In this document: piece by piece, positions 1 to 8,052 of the stretch
Layout: each line of letters opens with the position of its first letter
Numbering within the stretch: the first letter of the stretch is position 1
Assembly: GCF_900129155.1 (NCBI RefSeq)
Contig: NZ_FQVF01000025.1
Coordinates: forward strand, 16,103 to 80,102
Length of the DNA stretch: 64,000 nt
Source of the DNA: Marinomonas polaris DSM 16579
GTDB taxonomy: Bacteria; Pseudomonadota; Gammaproteobacteria; Pseudomonadales; Marinomonadaceae
Reading direction: 5' to 3'
The notes under the pieces: generated by a model
The model's input: the letters and a program-made list of their open reading frames with translations, nothing else
Database searches by the model: none
Told to the model about the DNA's origin: nothing
Program-made: the position numbers and the translations under genes

Positions 1-28
1 TATGCTTTCAATTTGCCATGCAACCGAG

Positions 29-799
29 CTAAAACAGAAAATCATTTCCTTTCGGAAGTTTTGCCATTTCAGCTCGCATCCAAACATCCATTTCCTCATG
101 TAATGCTGAGGTTTTTTTACCTTCAGATTCAATGATAGGACCGATAACAACGCGGATAGATCCCGGAAACTTGCGCCAGCGCTTACCAGGCCAAGTATAA
201 CCAGCATTGTGTACCACAGGCAGAATAGGCACACCTGCAGATGTTGCTAACATAGCAGCGCCTTTGTTGAAGGCTTGCTCTTCATTAGGCGCGATTCGCG
301 TGCCTTCAGGAAAAATCAGCACCGAACGGCCATCGTCTAAACGCTCTTTACCCTGACTGATAATTTGCTTCAGAGCATTAGTCCGCTGAGAGCGGTCAAT
401 TGCTATAGGCTGCACCATACGCAATCCCCAGCCAAAGAAAGGCACTGACAGCAGTTCTTTCTTCAATACCGTTGAAACAGGTGCCATCAACACTTGCAGT
501 ACGTAGGTTTCCCATTCGCTCTGATGGTTTGCCACCAGCACAACAGGACGATTTTTATTGATATGTTCTAAACCAACAATCTCAACCTTCACACCACAAA
601 AAATACGAAAGACAAATAACAAACCTTTGTTATGTAGGTTCAAGACTGGCTGACGATAATTCTTTGGCAACAGAATCGTTGCAAAAGGCGCAAGAATACC
701 AAATATAATGGTGGATACCGTATAGTAAATGGCGAATATTGTTGAGCCGATCCAAGATCTTAATGACGCCCACATGCTCATTGACAGCTTACTCCCCAT
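29..799 (-). CDS. 1-acyl-sn-glycerol-3-phosphate acyltransferase (PlsC family)
   Basis: 256 residues. Expected to acylate lysophosphatidic acid to phosphatidic acid at the inner membrane. A hydrophobic segment (about residues 16-44) anchors the N-terminus. The catalytic block is NHQSEWE (His92, Glu97), i.e. HX4E rather than the textbook HX4D; I recall this Glu variant from other proteobacterial PlsC proteins. FPEGTR at 163-168 is the glycerol-phosphate binding motif. The first ATG has no visible ribosome site, whereas a GGGGAG lies 10 nt before the Met at residue 7, so translation may really start near position 781. It lies 2 bp after the next acyltransferase gene, so the two are probably co-transcribed. 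Family assignment is sure; exact substrate is inferred. Confidence 0.9.
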   Translation of the reverse strand: MGSKLSMSMWASLRSWIGSTIFAIYYTVSTIIFGILAPFATILLPKNYRQPVLNLHNKGLLFVFRIFCGVKVEIVGLEHINKNRPVVLVANHQSEWETYVLQVLMAPVSTVLKKELLSVPFFGWGLRMVQPIAIDRSQRTNALKQIISQGKERLDDGRSVLIFPEGTRIAPNEEQAFNKGAAMLATSAGVPILPVVHNAGYTWPGKRWRKFPGSIRVVIGPIIESEGKKTSALHEEMDVWMRAEMAKLPKGNDFLF

Positions 800-801
800 G
801 A

Positions 802-1908
802 CTATTTATTCAGATATTTTTGCTGTTGCTTCAATGGATTTGCATACATTGCCAACACAGTTTCTTTTAAGTTTTCAGGACAACGCTCAAGATAACTTGA
901 GAATGCGCTATCGGTTGAAGGCAAGCCCTGCTGCAACGCAAGCGCAGCTTCATTGGTAGACTGAATAGCATAGTTAGTAATGATCTGACGATCTACTTCC
1001 GCTACAAATTCTTCAGGCGTTTCAAAACCATCTTTTATTACATCACCAAAAGTCACTACAACCTTGCCTTTCTGACCAACAATGCCATTTTTAATACTGT
1101 CGATGTCTTCAAATTCAGCTTTTTCATAATTGCCTGTTGTTGATTTCTGATGCAGCTCACGGGCCTTATCAAAAGCACAAGGATCATATTCATAAGCAAT
1201 TGAGACAGGTACAATTTTCAAGTTCGCCATGGCATAAGAGAAAGGTACTTTTTCTTTTTTCTGACTCATAAAGAACATTTTTATGATCGCAGGATCTGTC
1301 TGATCCAAGCCATCTTTCGCACGCCCTTCTTTTTGAGCTATCCAGATATTAGCTTGGTCCTTCGTCAATGATTCAGTGATATAAGCAGACAGTTGACCAA
1401 AAGCCGCCATCATTTCTCGAATACCATTTGCTGAGCGCTTCACAATAAAGCTTTTATTAAGGCGCATGAGATCAGACACAAAAGGTCGACGCAATAAATT
1501 GTCCCCTATAGCGATTCGCACCGTATTCAATTCTGCCAAATACAAGCCATAGTTAACAAAAGCTGGGTCCATGGCGATATCTCTATGATTCGACAAAAAC
1601 AAATAGCCAACACCTTTTTCTAACTTTTCGATCCCTCGGTATTCAACATTCGTTGTCGTGGTTTTTATCATACGCTCCATGTAGCTTGCGACACGCATTT
1701 GGAACTCATGAACATTCGAAATATTAGTAATTTGACGTTTCAGCGCCAGCTTGACACAAAACGCCAATGGCACCTTAAGAAATTTAGGCCATTGAGCAAA
1801 GCGAAAACCAATAATAGTATTAATAAAATCTGGCATTTCGACCAGATTGTTCAACACCTCGGCGACCTCATCGTCGTTGTAGGGGCGTATATCGTGAAAC
1901 TGATCCAT
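802..1908 (-). CDS. glycerol acyltransferase-like protein, second family
   Basis: 368 residues of the PlsC/PlsB acyltransferase superfamily but a different branch from its neighbour. The block SNHRDIAMDP places the Asp six residues after the His (HX5D) instead of five, and a later WIAQKEGRAKDGLD segment replaces the usual FPEGTR. No signal peptide or clear membrane segment is visible. It is the upstream partner of the PlsC-like gene (gap 2 bp), suggesting a two-gene lipid-acylation operon. Substrate unknown; a phospholipid or ornithine/other lipid acyl transfer is possible. The family is recognised from memory of similar 'glycerol acyltransferase' entries, not checked. Confidence 0.75.
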   Translation of the reverse strand: MDQFHDIRPYNDDEVAEVLNNLVEMPDFINTIIGFRFAQWPKFLKVPLAFCVKLALKRQITNISNVHEFQMRVASYMERMIKTTTTNVEYRGIEKLEKGVGYLFLSNHRDIAMDPAFVNYGLYLAELNTVRIAIGDNLLRRPFVSDLMRLNKSFIVKRSANGIREMMAAFGQLSAYITESLTKDQANIWIAQKEGRAKDGLDQTDPAIIKMFFMSQKKEKVPFSYAMANLKIVPVSIAYEYDPCAFDKARELHQKSTTGNYEKAEFEDIDSIKNGIVGQKGKVVVTFGDVIKDGFETPEEFVAEVDRQIITNYAIQSTNEAALALQQGLPSTDSAFSSYLERCPENLKETVLAMYANPLKQQQKYLNK

Positions 1909-1958
1909 TTAATTTTCCGTCAGTAAAAACTGTTTTGATTTTTATTATAAAAATATTT

Positions 1959-4880
1959 TTAAAGGCTTTGAATATCAAACCCTAACGCTTCTAGTTCCGC
2001 ACGTTTTGACGTTGACGTTACCACAGCAACATTTTCGTTTTCTTTCGTTAGATAAGTCTTAGCGACTTGCTTCAACTGCTCAAGTGTTACCGCCAAGATC
2101 TTCGCGCGAAATGCTTCTCTATAGGCCAAACTACGACCGTGCAGATGCACATAGAAATCGCTTTGTGCTTCTCCTGCAGGAGAACCGGGTTTATCCATCG
2201 AACCAATCACACCCAAAATGGCTTCTTCTAGCGCATCATCAGTGTGTGCTTCATTTAGCATCCACTCAATTGAAGCATCAAAATCGGACAAGGTTTCAGT
2301 CAAACGAGGATCACGATAAGAGTAGAAGCGGAACGAGCCCGTGCTACCATCAAACGTCGCACCGCCACCGTAAGCACCGCCTTGCTCGCGAATCACACGA
2401 TGTAAGAAACCATTACGTAAGAAGCCACCCAACACAGTCAAGGCAGCAACATCAGGATGTTCGCCAAATACCGTACGGAAGGCTTTACTGCAGAAACTCA
2501 CCTGAGTTGATGTCAACCAAGCAACATTCACTTTCGAGTCAACTGGCGCCATAGAAAACTTAGTTTGCACACCGCCAGCAGACAAGTCGGCAAAAACAGC
2601 CTGAACCTCGTTCAATACACTTGCTTCATGCTGAGGCTCTGCCACCAATAAAAGCTGCTTGTTCGCTTGTAGTAATTTTTCATGCAAACGTTTAAAAATA
2701 GCCAAGACATTTTCGGCTGTTTTACTATCTGCTTTCATGGCATCGTCCAATGCAATAGCTGAACGAATGCCTGACATGCCACTCCATTTTTCTTGCTGCG
2801 CCGCAAGACCAGAAATCGCACTTGAAGCCGCCGTCATAGCAAGCGAGTGACCTTGACCAGTAATAGATTGTTCGCGACGAGCACGACGTTGAGCCACCAG
2901 CTCTTTCACTCGATTTGCTTCATCAAAGCGTACATTAAGCATAGTGTCTTTCAAAAGTTCGCTCATGGCTTTAACATTTGGCACCAAGGCTTTAGAGGAC
3001 AAGATGAAGTAGCCATTTAGTTCTTGGCGATCTTCAATCGTAGCGCGAATCGAATTAGAAGCACCTAATCCACCACAAACTTGGGCTTGACGCTCCTGAA
3101 CAACAAGGTAATCGTTTTCACCAATACCTAGCTCAGTCATCATTGAAGAAAACAAAGGCAAGTACTCGATTTCCTCTTCGTCTAGCTCTGGTAGATCAAT
3201 CACCAACTGCTGATAAACCAAGCCATTTGTGCCTTGCGGGTAAAAAGTAATCGGTAAATTACCTGCCACTTTTTCATTTTCATATTCTGGCAAACGTGCA
3301 GGCACATCTTCTAAGCCAACTTTTGGCAAAATGCTCATGTCGTCAACTTGGGATTGACGCGTTTTCAAGGCCGCGCTGCGAGCAATGATCTGTTGCTTCT
3401 CGGCATCGGACAAGGCCGCTTTGATCTGACTCAATCGGTCTTTTTCCGCCTGATTACGACGCGCTTCAAGTGCATCATCAGGACTTAATGTTAGCGTTAC
3501 TCTGTGCGCATTCGTTAGCAGCAAGTTTTTGATCAAGTTAGGAATATATTGCTGATCCTGAACTTTCTCACGCATTGCATTGATAACAGGATCAAGATCA
3601 AGCTGAGCGATCACATCACCCGCATGAACCGCTGTCGACAAGCCAGCCAAAATCAACTGCAAACCATAAGGGTAGCTGCCGCCGCCGACTTCACGCTGGC
3701 TCAATTCCAATTGGTGCAACATGGCATCAACCATATCTTGTGGCACGCCTTTTTCAGCAATGCTCTCTAGAGTCGACAAGACTAAAGCTTCAACTTTCGA
3801 TGCGTCTTCTCGTTTTACACCTTCCAATCCGCACATGAAGCTCATTTCTTTATTGCTGTCTTCAAGGCCACACATTGGCGATGGCGCACGACCAAGATCA
3901 CTGTTTTCTAATACTCGTAATAAAGGCGATGCGCTGTTATCTAGCAAAACGCTAGACAGCAATTGCGCTTCGAACTGTTGATTTAGATCGGTACTTTCAC
4001 CTAACAACCAACCGACAACCACGTGGCTGCCATCTTCTTTCACTTCATCTGCCGCGTAGCCTTCTTCCACTCGTACTGGCGAGAAATAACGCTTGGCGTT
4101 CGGCACACTAACTTGCTCTTCTAAGCGCTCAAAACGACTTAGTACTTTCTCTTCGAATTCAGCTTGTAATGTTTCAGCAGGGATATCGCCAAACGTCATA
4201 AATACTGCATTCGAAGGATGGTAATGCGTGCGATAAAACGCCAATAAATCTTGGTAAGATAAATCTGGGATATCCGTGGGCTCGCCACCGGAATTGAAAT
4301 GATAGGTATTGTTTGGGAACAGATATTTAGTTAGCGTTTGCCACAACACCGACGTCGTTGAACTCATCGCACCTTTCATCTCATTGAATACAACGCCTTT
4401 GAACGTCAATTCTGACTCAGCATTATCTGGCTCGGCGAATTCTAAGCGATGACCTTCCTGAGAAAAATCCAATTCATCAAGACGCGAGAAAAACACTGCA
4501 TCCAAATACACGCCTAAAAGGTTATGGAAGTCTTTCTTATTCTTACTGGCAAATGGATAAGCCGTCCAATCAGAAGACGTAAACGCGTTCATAAAGGTAT
4601 TCAACGAACGACGAATCATCATGAAGAAAGGGTCACGCACAGGGAAACGCTCGGAACCACACAATACCGTGTGTTCAAGGATATGCGCGACGCCACAAGA
4701 ATCCGTCGGAACGGTTTTTAGGCCGACTAAGAATACATTTTCGTCATTCTCAGACGCGATATGAAAATGTTTAGCTCCCGTGACTGTGTGCTCAAACTCT
4801 TGAACAGTAACATTCAGAGCATCGATAAACTCACTGCGAAGAAACGTAAACGCAGGATGGTGCGCGGTGCTATTTGCCAT
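1959..4880 (-). CDS. M16C-type zinc metallopeptidase (presequence protease-like)
   Basis: 973 residues, the size expected for a single-chain M16C peptidase made of two clam-shell halves. The inverted zinc motif HXXEH is intact: His66-Ile-Leu-Glu69-His70, followed by TVLCGSERFPVRDPF, a hallmark of the PreP/Cym1 branch. No signal peptide is seen, so a cytoplasmic role in degrading short peptides is likely. In eukaryotic homologues the substrate is cleaved targeting peptides; in bacteria the role is unclear. Start at MANSTAHHPAF fits the family N-terminus. It stands alone, 50 bp from the acyltransferase gene downstream and 168 bp from the Smr gene upstream. Confidence 0.9.
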   Translation of the reverse strand: MANSTAHHPAFTFLRSEFIDALNVTVQEFEHTVTGAKHFHIASENDENVFLVGLKTVPTDSCGVAHILEHTVLCGSERFPVRDPFFMMIRRSLNTFMNAFTSSDWTAYPFASKNKKDFHNLLGVYLDAVFFSRLDELDFSQEGHRLEFAEPDNAESELTFKGVVFNEMKGAMSSTTSVLWQTLTKYLFPNNTYHFNSGGEPTDIPDLSYQDLLAFYRTHYHPSNAVFMTFGDIPAETLQAEFEEKVLSRFERLEEQVSVPNAKRYFSPVRVEEGYAADEVKEDGSHVVVGWLLGESTDLNQQFEAQLLSSVLLDNSASPLLRVLENSDLGRAPSPMCGLEDSNKEMSFMCGLEGVKREDASKVEALVLSTLESIAEKGVPQDMVDAMLHQLELSQREVGGGSYPYGLQLILAGLSTAVHAGDVIAQLDLDPVINAMREKVQDQQYIPNLIKNLLLTNAHRVTLTLSPDDALEARRNQAEKDRLSQIKAALSDAEKQQIIARSAALKTRQSQVDDMSILPKVGLEDVPARLPEYENEKVAGNLPITFYPQGTNGLVYQQLVIDLPELDEEEIEYLPLFSSMMTELGIGENDYLVVQERQAQVCGGLGASNSIRATIEDRQELNGYFILSSKALVPNVKAMSELLKDTMLNVRFDEANRVKELVAQRRARREQSITGQGHSLAMTAASSAISGLAAQQEKWSGMSGIRSAIALDDAMKADSKTAENVLAIFKRLHEKLLQANKQLLLVAEPQHEASVLNEVQAVFADLSAGGVQTKFSMAPVDSKVNVAWLTSTQVSFCSKAFRTVFGEHPDVAALTVLGGFLRNGFLHRVIREQGGAYGGGATFDGSTGSFRFYSYRDPRLTETLSDFDASIEWMLNEAHTDDALEEAILGVIGSMDKPGSPAGEAQSDFYVHLHGRSLAYREAFRAKILAVTLEQLKQVAKTYLTKENENVAVVTSTSKRAELEALGFDIQSL

Positions 4881-5048
4881 TCTCTACCTCGATAAAATTA
4901 GAATACGATAATTACAATGTTTTGGGGCAGCTTGGATACATTCAAGACAACATAAGTCCAAGACAGCAAAGTTGCGGAATTATAGCAAAAACATGGCTTT
5001 TACTGCACGAACTAACGTGAATACTCCCATCTAAGACGAAACAAAGCA

Positions 5049-5630
5049 TTAACGCTTTTGATGTTTTTCCCAATCGTCCAAGCGTACTTTTTCCGTCTTT
5101 TTAAACAACACATACACAGCACCCAAACCACCATGGTGTCGCTGCGCGCTATGAAACGCCATAACAGCATCAAGCTCTCTCAACCATTTATTAATATGGC
5201 TTTTAATCATAGCTTGGCTATCAGGGTCTGGCGTGCGATCCCCTTTACCATGCACAACAATAGCGACTCGAATATCGTTACGCATGCAGTCATCAACAAA
5301 TTGATACACCTGCTCTCGCGCTTGAGCCACGGTATGCCTATGCAGATCTAAACGTGCATCAATGCCATACTTACCTTGTCTCAGGCGCTTAAAAACACCG
5401 TCTTGCACGCCAGAGCGCTTATATTCGAGCACATCATTGGGCTCAACTTTTTCAACATAGTCTTGCGACAAATGATTTCTGTCCGCCTCTTTAGCGATCA
5501 ATGCCGCCTTTTGGCGAACCAAAAAATCGACCTGAGGACCTTTCTTGCCCAGATACACTTCGCTTTTTTTAAGTGGCTTAATACCCGCCACCTCTTGAGC
5601 GAACAAAGACGTTTCATCTTCGTCGTTCAC
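5049..5630 (-). CDS. smrA: Smr-domain endonuclease-like protein (SmrA/YdaL type)
   Basis: 193 residues. The C-terminal Smr domain shows its three marks in order: LDLHRHTVAQAR (about 94-105), HGKG (about 129-132) and HHGGLGAVYVLF (about 164-175). The N-terminal half has the charged, linker-like character of YdaL/SmrA. Smr domains cleave DNA or RNA; SmrB-type proteins cut mRNA at collided ribosomes, whereas SmrA function is less clear. The size and N-terminus favour SmrA. It is not obviously coupled to the genes either side; ssb ends about 120 bp upstream with its own terminator between. Confidence 0.85.
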   Translation of the reverse strand: MNDEDETSLFAQEVAGIKPLKKSEVYLGKKGPQVDFLVRQKAALIAKEADRNHLSQDYVEKVEPNDVLEYKRSGVQDGVFKRLRQGKYGIDARLDLHRHTVAQAREQVYQFVDDCMRNDIRVAIVVHGKGDRTPDPDSQAMIKSHINKWLRELDAVMAFHSAQRHHGGLGAVYVLFKKTEKVRLDDWEKHQKR

Positions 5631-5685
5631 AGCCTAAACCCTCTATGACTTACTCATCTTATTTAGCACACCACTATAGAACAAT

Positions 5686-5709
5686 AAAGGCCCCTAAACA
5701 GGAGCCTTT
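5686..5709 (-). terminator. intrinsic terminator after ssb
   Basis: A 9-bp G+C-rich stem (arms AAAGGCCCC and GGAGCCTTT, one mismatch) with a six-base loop lies 41 bp after the ssb stop codon. The minus-strand read-out runs into TTTATTG, so it probably ends the yajR-ssb transcript. Confidence 0.7.
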
Positions 5710-5750
5710 ACTTATTTCAACACAGACAGACCAAAGGTCCTACGCATTTC

Positions 5751-6497
5751 TTAGAACGGAATATCGTCGTCGAAATCGTCAAAGTTTGGCGCTTGTTGAG
5801 GCTTTGGCTCTGGCGCTGGTGCACGTTGAGGAGCTGGCTGTGGCGCACGTTGTTGTGGTGCTGCTTGAGCCGGAGCTTGCTGTGGTGCATTACCCCAGCT
5901 TCCAAAAGACTGTGGTGCTGCTTGTTGTGGAGCGGCCTGCTGAGGCGCTGCTTGATGCGCTGGCGCTTGGTAGCCACCTTGAGGTTGATTAAAGCCACCT
6001 TGAGGTGCATGCTGCTGTGGAGCCTGTTGCGCTGGCGCTTGGCCATATCCGCCTTGTTGAGGAGCAGACTGTTGTGGCGCACTGCCATAACCGCCGCCTT
6101 GACCACCTTGCATTGAGTCGTAACCACCGCCTTGCTGCCCAGCATTATCGCCACGGCCATCCAGCAATTGCATTTCGTTCGCTACGATTTCAGTCGTGTA
6201 GCGTTTGATGCCGTCTTTTTCCCACTCACGAGTACGCAATGAACCTTCTACGTAAACTTTAGAACCTTTCTTAATAAAATCGCCTGCGATTTGACCAAGA
6301 CGGAAATTACCACGATCCATAAAAGCCACACGGTGCCATTCCGTACGCTCTTGCATTTGACCAGTTTGCTTGTCGCGCCAGCTTTCTGTTGTCGCTAAGT
6401 TAACGTTTGCAACCGCTGCACCAGATGGCATGAAACGCACTTCGGCATCGTTGCCTGCGTTACCAATCAAAATTACTTTGTTTATTCCACGTGCCAT
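5751..6497 (-). CDS. ssb: single-stranded DNA-binding protein
   Basis: 248 residues from MARGINKVILIGNAG. The N-terminal OB fold (about 1-110) binds ssDNA as a tetramer. A long low-complexity linker of Gln, Ala, Pro and Gly follows (about 115-235). The acidic tail DFDDDIPF, which docks RecQ, PriA, Exo I and other repair partners, is intact. An upstream in-frame TTG would add five residues, but the ATG at 6497 has GGAG nine bases before it and matches the family start. It follows the MFS gene by 39 bp and probably shares its transcript, so it may fall under the LexA box near uvrA by read-through. Confidence 0.97.
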   Translation of the reverse strand: MARGINKVILIGNAGNDAEVRFMPSGAAVANVNLATTESWRDKQTGQMQERTEWHRVAFMDRGNFRLGQIAGDFIKKGSKVYVEGSLRTREWEKDGIKRYTTEIVANEMQLLDGRGDNAGQQGGGYDSMQGGQGGGYGSAPQQSAPQQGGYGQAPAQQAPQQHAPQGGFNQPQGGYQAPAHQAAPQQAAPQQAAPQSFGSWGNAPQQAPAQAAPQQRAPQPAPQRAPAPEPKPQQAPNFDDFDDDIPF

Positions 6498-6536
6498 GAC
6501 GTTCTTCTCCAACTAAAAGATAGAATAGTGTTTTAC

Positions 6537-7895
6537 TTAAAGACGCACTTGCGGTGCCAGACGCACCAGAGCATCTTTGTCTAATATTTTTTTATCGACT
6601 TTCAGATAAGCGGTTTGCTCATCTTTAAAAATTTGCATACCTTCCACTCCTTGGATTTCTGCAAGTTGATCCGCCAACTTCGTTACTTCTTCATCTGTCA
6701 TATTGGGCAGGCTAAACGCCAGACTACTTAACTGACGAGGTGCAGGCTGGATGGCACAAACAAGTGACCAAGCCAAAAACACCACGCCGACAACCCAAAA
6801 GACGCCACTGCTTGAATGATGCTGGAGCAGCCAACCGCCACCAACGCCACCCAAAAACGATCCCATAAATTGATGGGTAGAAAACACGCCCATCGCTGTG
6901 CCGCGATAACCAACTGGCGCTAACTTGCTAATAAGAGATGGCAACACAGCTTCCAGTGAGTTAAAGCCTACAAAATAAGCCCATAACAACACCCCAAACA
7001 CCCAAAGGTAAGGAGCCCATTGCAGCAATATCGAGCTTAAACCCAACAAAATCATCACGGCGATTAACACACCTTTTGTCTTACCTTTTGATTCGGCAAT
7101 AATCACCAATGGTAACATACCTGCGAAGGCAAAACCCATGATGGCTAAGTATAGCCAGCTATGTTGTGACAAGGGTAAATCAAACTGCTGAATCAACAAA
7201 TTCGGCACGGTAACAAACAAAGCAGTTAGGCTCGCGTGCAACAACAAAACACTCACATTCAAGAACCGCAGTCTTGAATCTTTTAAGACCAAGCCTAACG
7301 CCAAAAGACTCGGTGTCGTATCGCGCCGAAAAGTGTGCTGGACGATATTCGGCACAGCAAAAATGATCAAGACTATTCCCAGTAAAGATAGCGCAAAGGA
7401 TAGATAAAACAGACCTGAAAGCCCGACTAAGGCAAAAATCCAAGGACCTAATACCAAAGACAGCATAAACGAGGCACCAATACTAATACCAACAATCGCC
7501 ATGGCTTTAGTTCGATTTTGCTCTCTAGTTACATCACTCAATAGCGCCATCAAGGTACTGGCAATAGCACCAGCGCCCTGAACCGCGCGCCCAACAATCA
7601 ATGTATTGATATCGCCCGCATTGGCACAGATCAAACTACCTACAGCAAACAATAGCAGCCCAATAACAATGACGCGTTTACGGCCAATCTTATCTGACCA
7701 CATGCCCATCGGAATCTGTAAGCTCGCCTGAGTCAGACCATAAATACCGATAGCAGTACCAATCAACGCGGCGTCCGCTCCGGTCAACCCATCAGCGGCC
7801 ACGCTGATGACAGGCATAATAAGGAATAAGCCTAACATTCTAAATAAATAGATCAGCGCTAAAGCAAGAACTGAACGACGTTCGAGTAGATCCAT
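6537..7895 (-). CDS. yajR: MFS transporter with C-terminal YAM-like domain (YajR type)
   Basis: 452 residues, close to E. coli YajR. Twelve hydrophobic segments fill roughly residues 8-385, with the MFS loop motif DKIGRKRVIVIG between helices 2 and 3. After the last helix comes a soluble tail of about 60 residues (MTDEEVTKLADQL...LKVDKKILDKD) with the alpha/beta pattern of the YAM domain that distinguishes YajR. Substrate unknown; proton-driven efflux is the family expectation. It sits between uvrA (divergent) and ssb (downstream), an order also recalled from Pseudomonas. No Shine-Dalgarno is visible before the ATG. Confidence 0.85.
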   Translation of the reverse strand: MDLLERRSVLALALIYLFRMLGLFLIMPVISVAADGLTGADAALIGTAIGIYGLTQASLQIPMGMWSDKIGRKRVIVIGLLLFAVGSLICANAGDINTLIVGRAVQGAGAIASTLMALLSDVTREQNRTKAMAIVGISIGASFMLSLVLGPWIFALVGLSGLFYLSFALSLLGIVLIIFAVPNIVQHTFRRDTTPSLLALGLVLKDSRLRFLNVSVLLLHASLTALFVTVPNLLIQQFDLPLSQHSWLYLAIMGFAFAGMLPLVIIAESKGKTKGVLIAVMILLGLSSILLQWAPYLWVFGVLLWAYFVGFNSLEAVLPSLISKLAPVGYRGTAMGVFSTHQFMGSFLGGVGGGWLLQHHSSSGVFWVVGVVFLAWSLVCAIQPAPRQLSSLAFSLPNMTDEEVTKLADQLAEIQGVEGMQIFKDEQTAYLKVDKKILDKDALVRLAPQVRL

Positions 7896-7981
7896 AAGGA
7901 GGTTTCAACCGTTTAACTTAGGTGGTTAAGAAAAAGATTGTCAATTTTACAAAAAATACCGTTGAAGCTCCATTTCAACTA

Positions 7982-7997
7982 CTGTAAAAATAGACAG
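7982..7997. promoter_or_regulatory. LexA (SOS) box before uvrA
   Basis: CTGT-N8-ACAG with exact half-sites, embedded in TACTGT...ACAGTT, in the divergent region between the yajR-like gene and uvrA, 55 bp before the uvrA start. uvrA is a standard SOS gene. The position could also control the leftward yajR-ssb transcript. Confidence 0.85.
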
Positions 7998-8052
7998 TTA
8001 TTTAATTTACTGGCAGATTTCTTTCTGTTGATCGACTTCACATTGGAGAATC

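Noticed and set aside
2084..2554. 156-codon plus-strand ORF inside the M16C peptidase
   Set aside because: Antisense shadow with no domain and atypical composition; the peptidase frame is unambiguous.
5717..6208. Long alternative frames over ssb
   Set aside because: They come from the repetitive Gln/Pro/Ala-coding linker of ssb; composition is low-complexity shadow.
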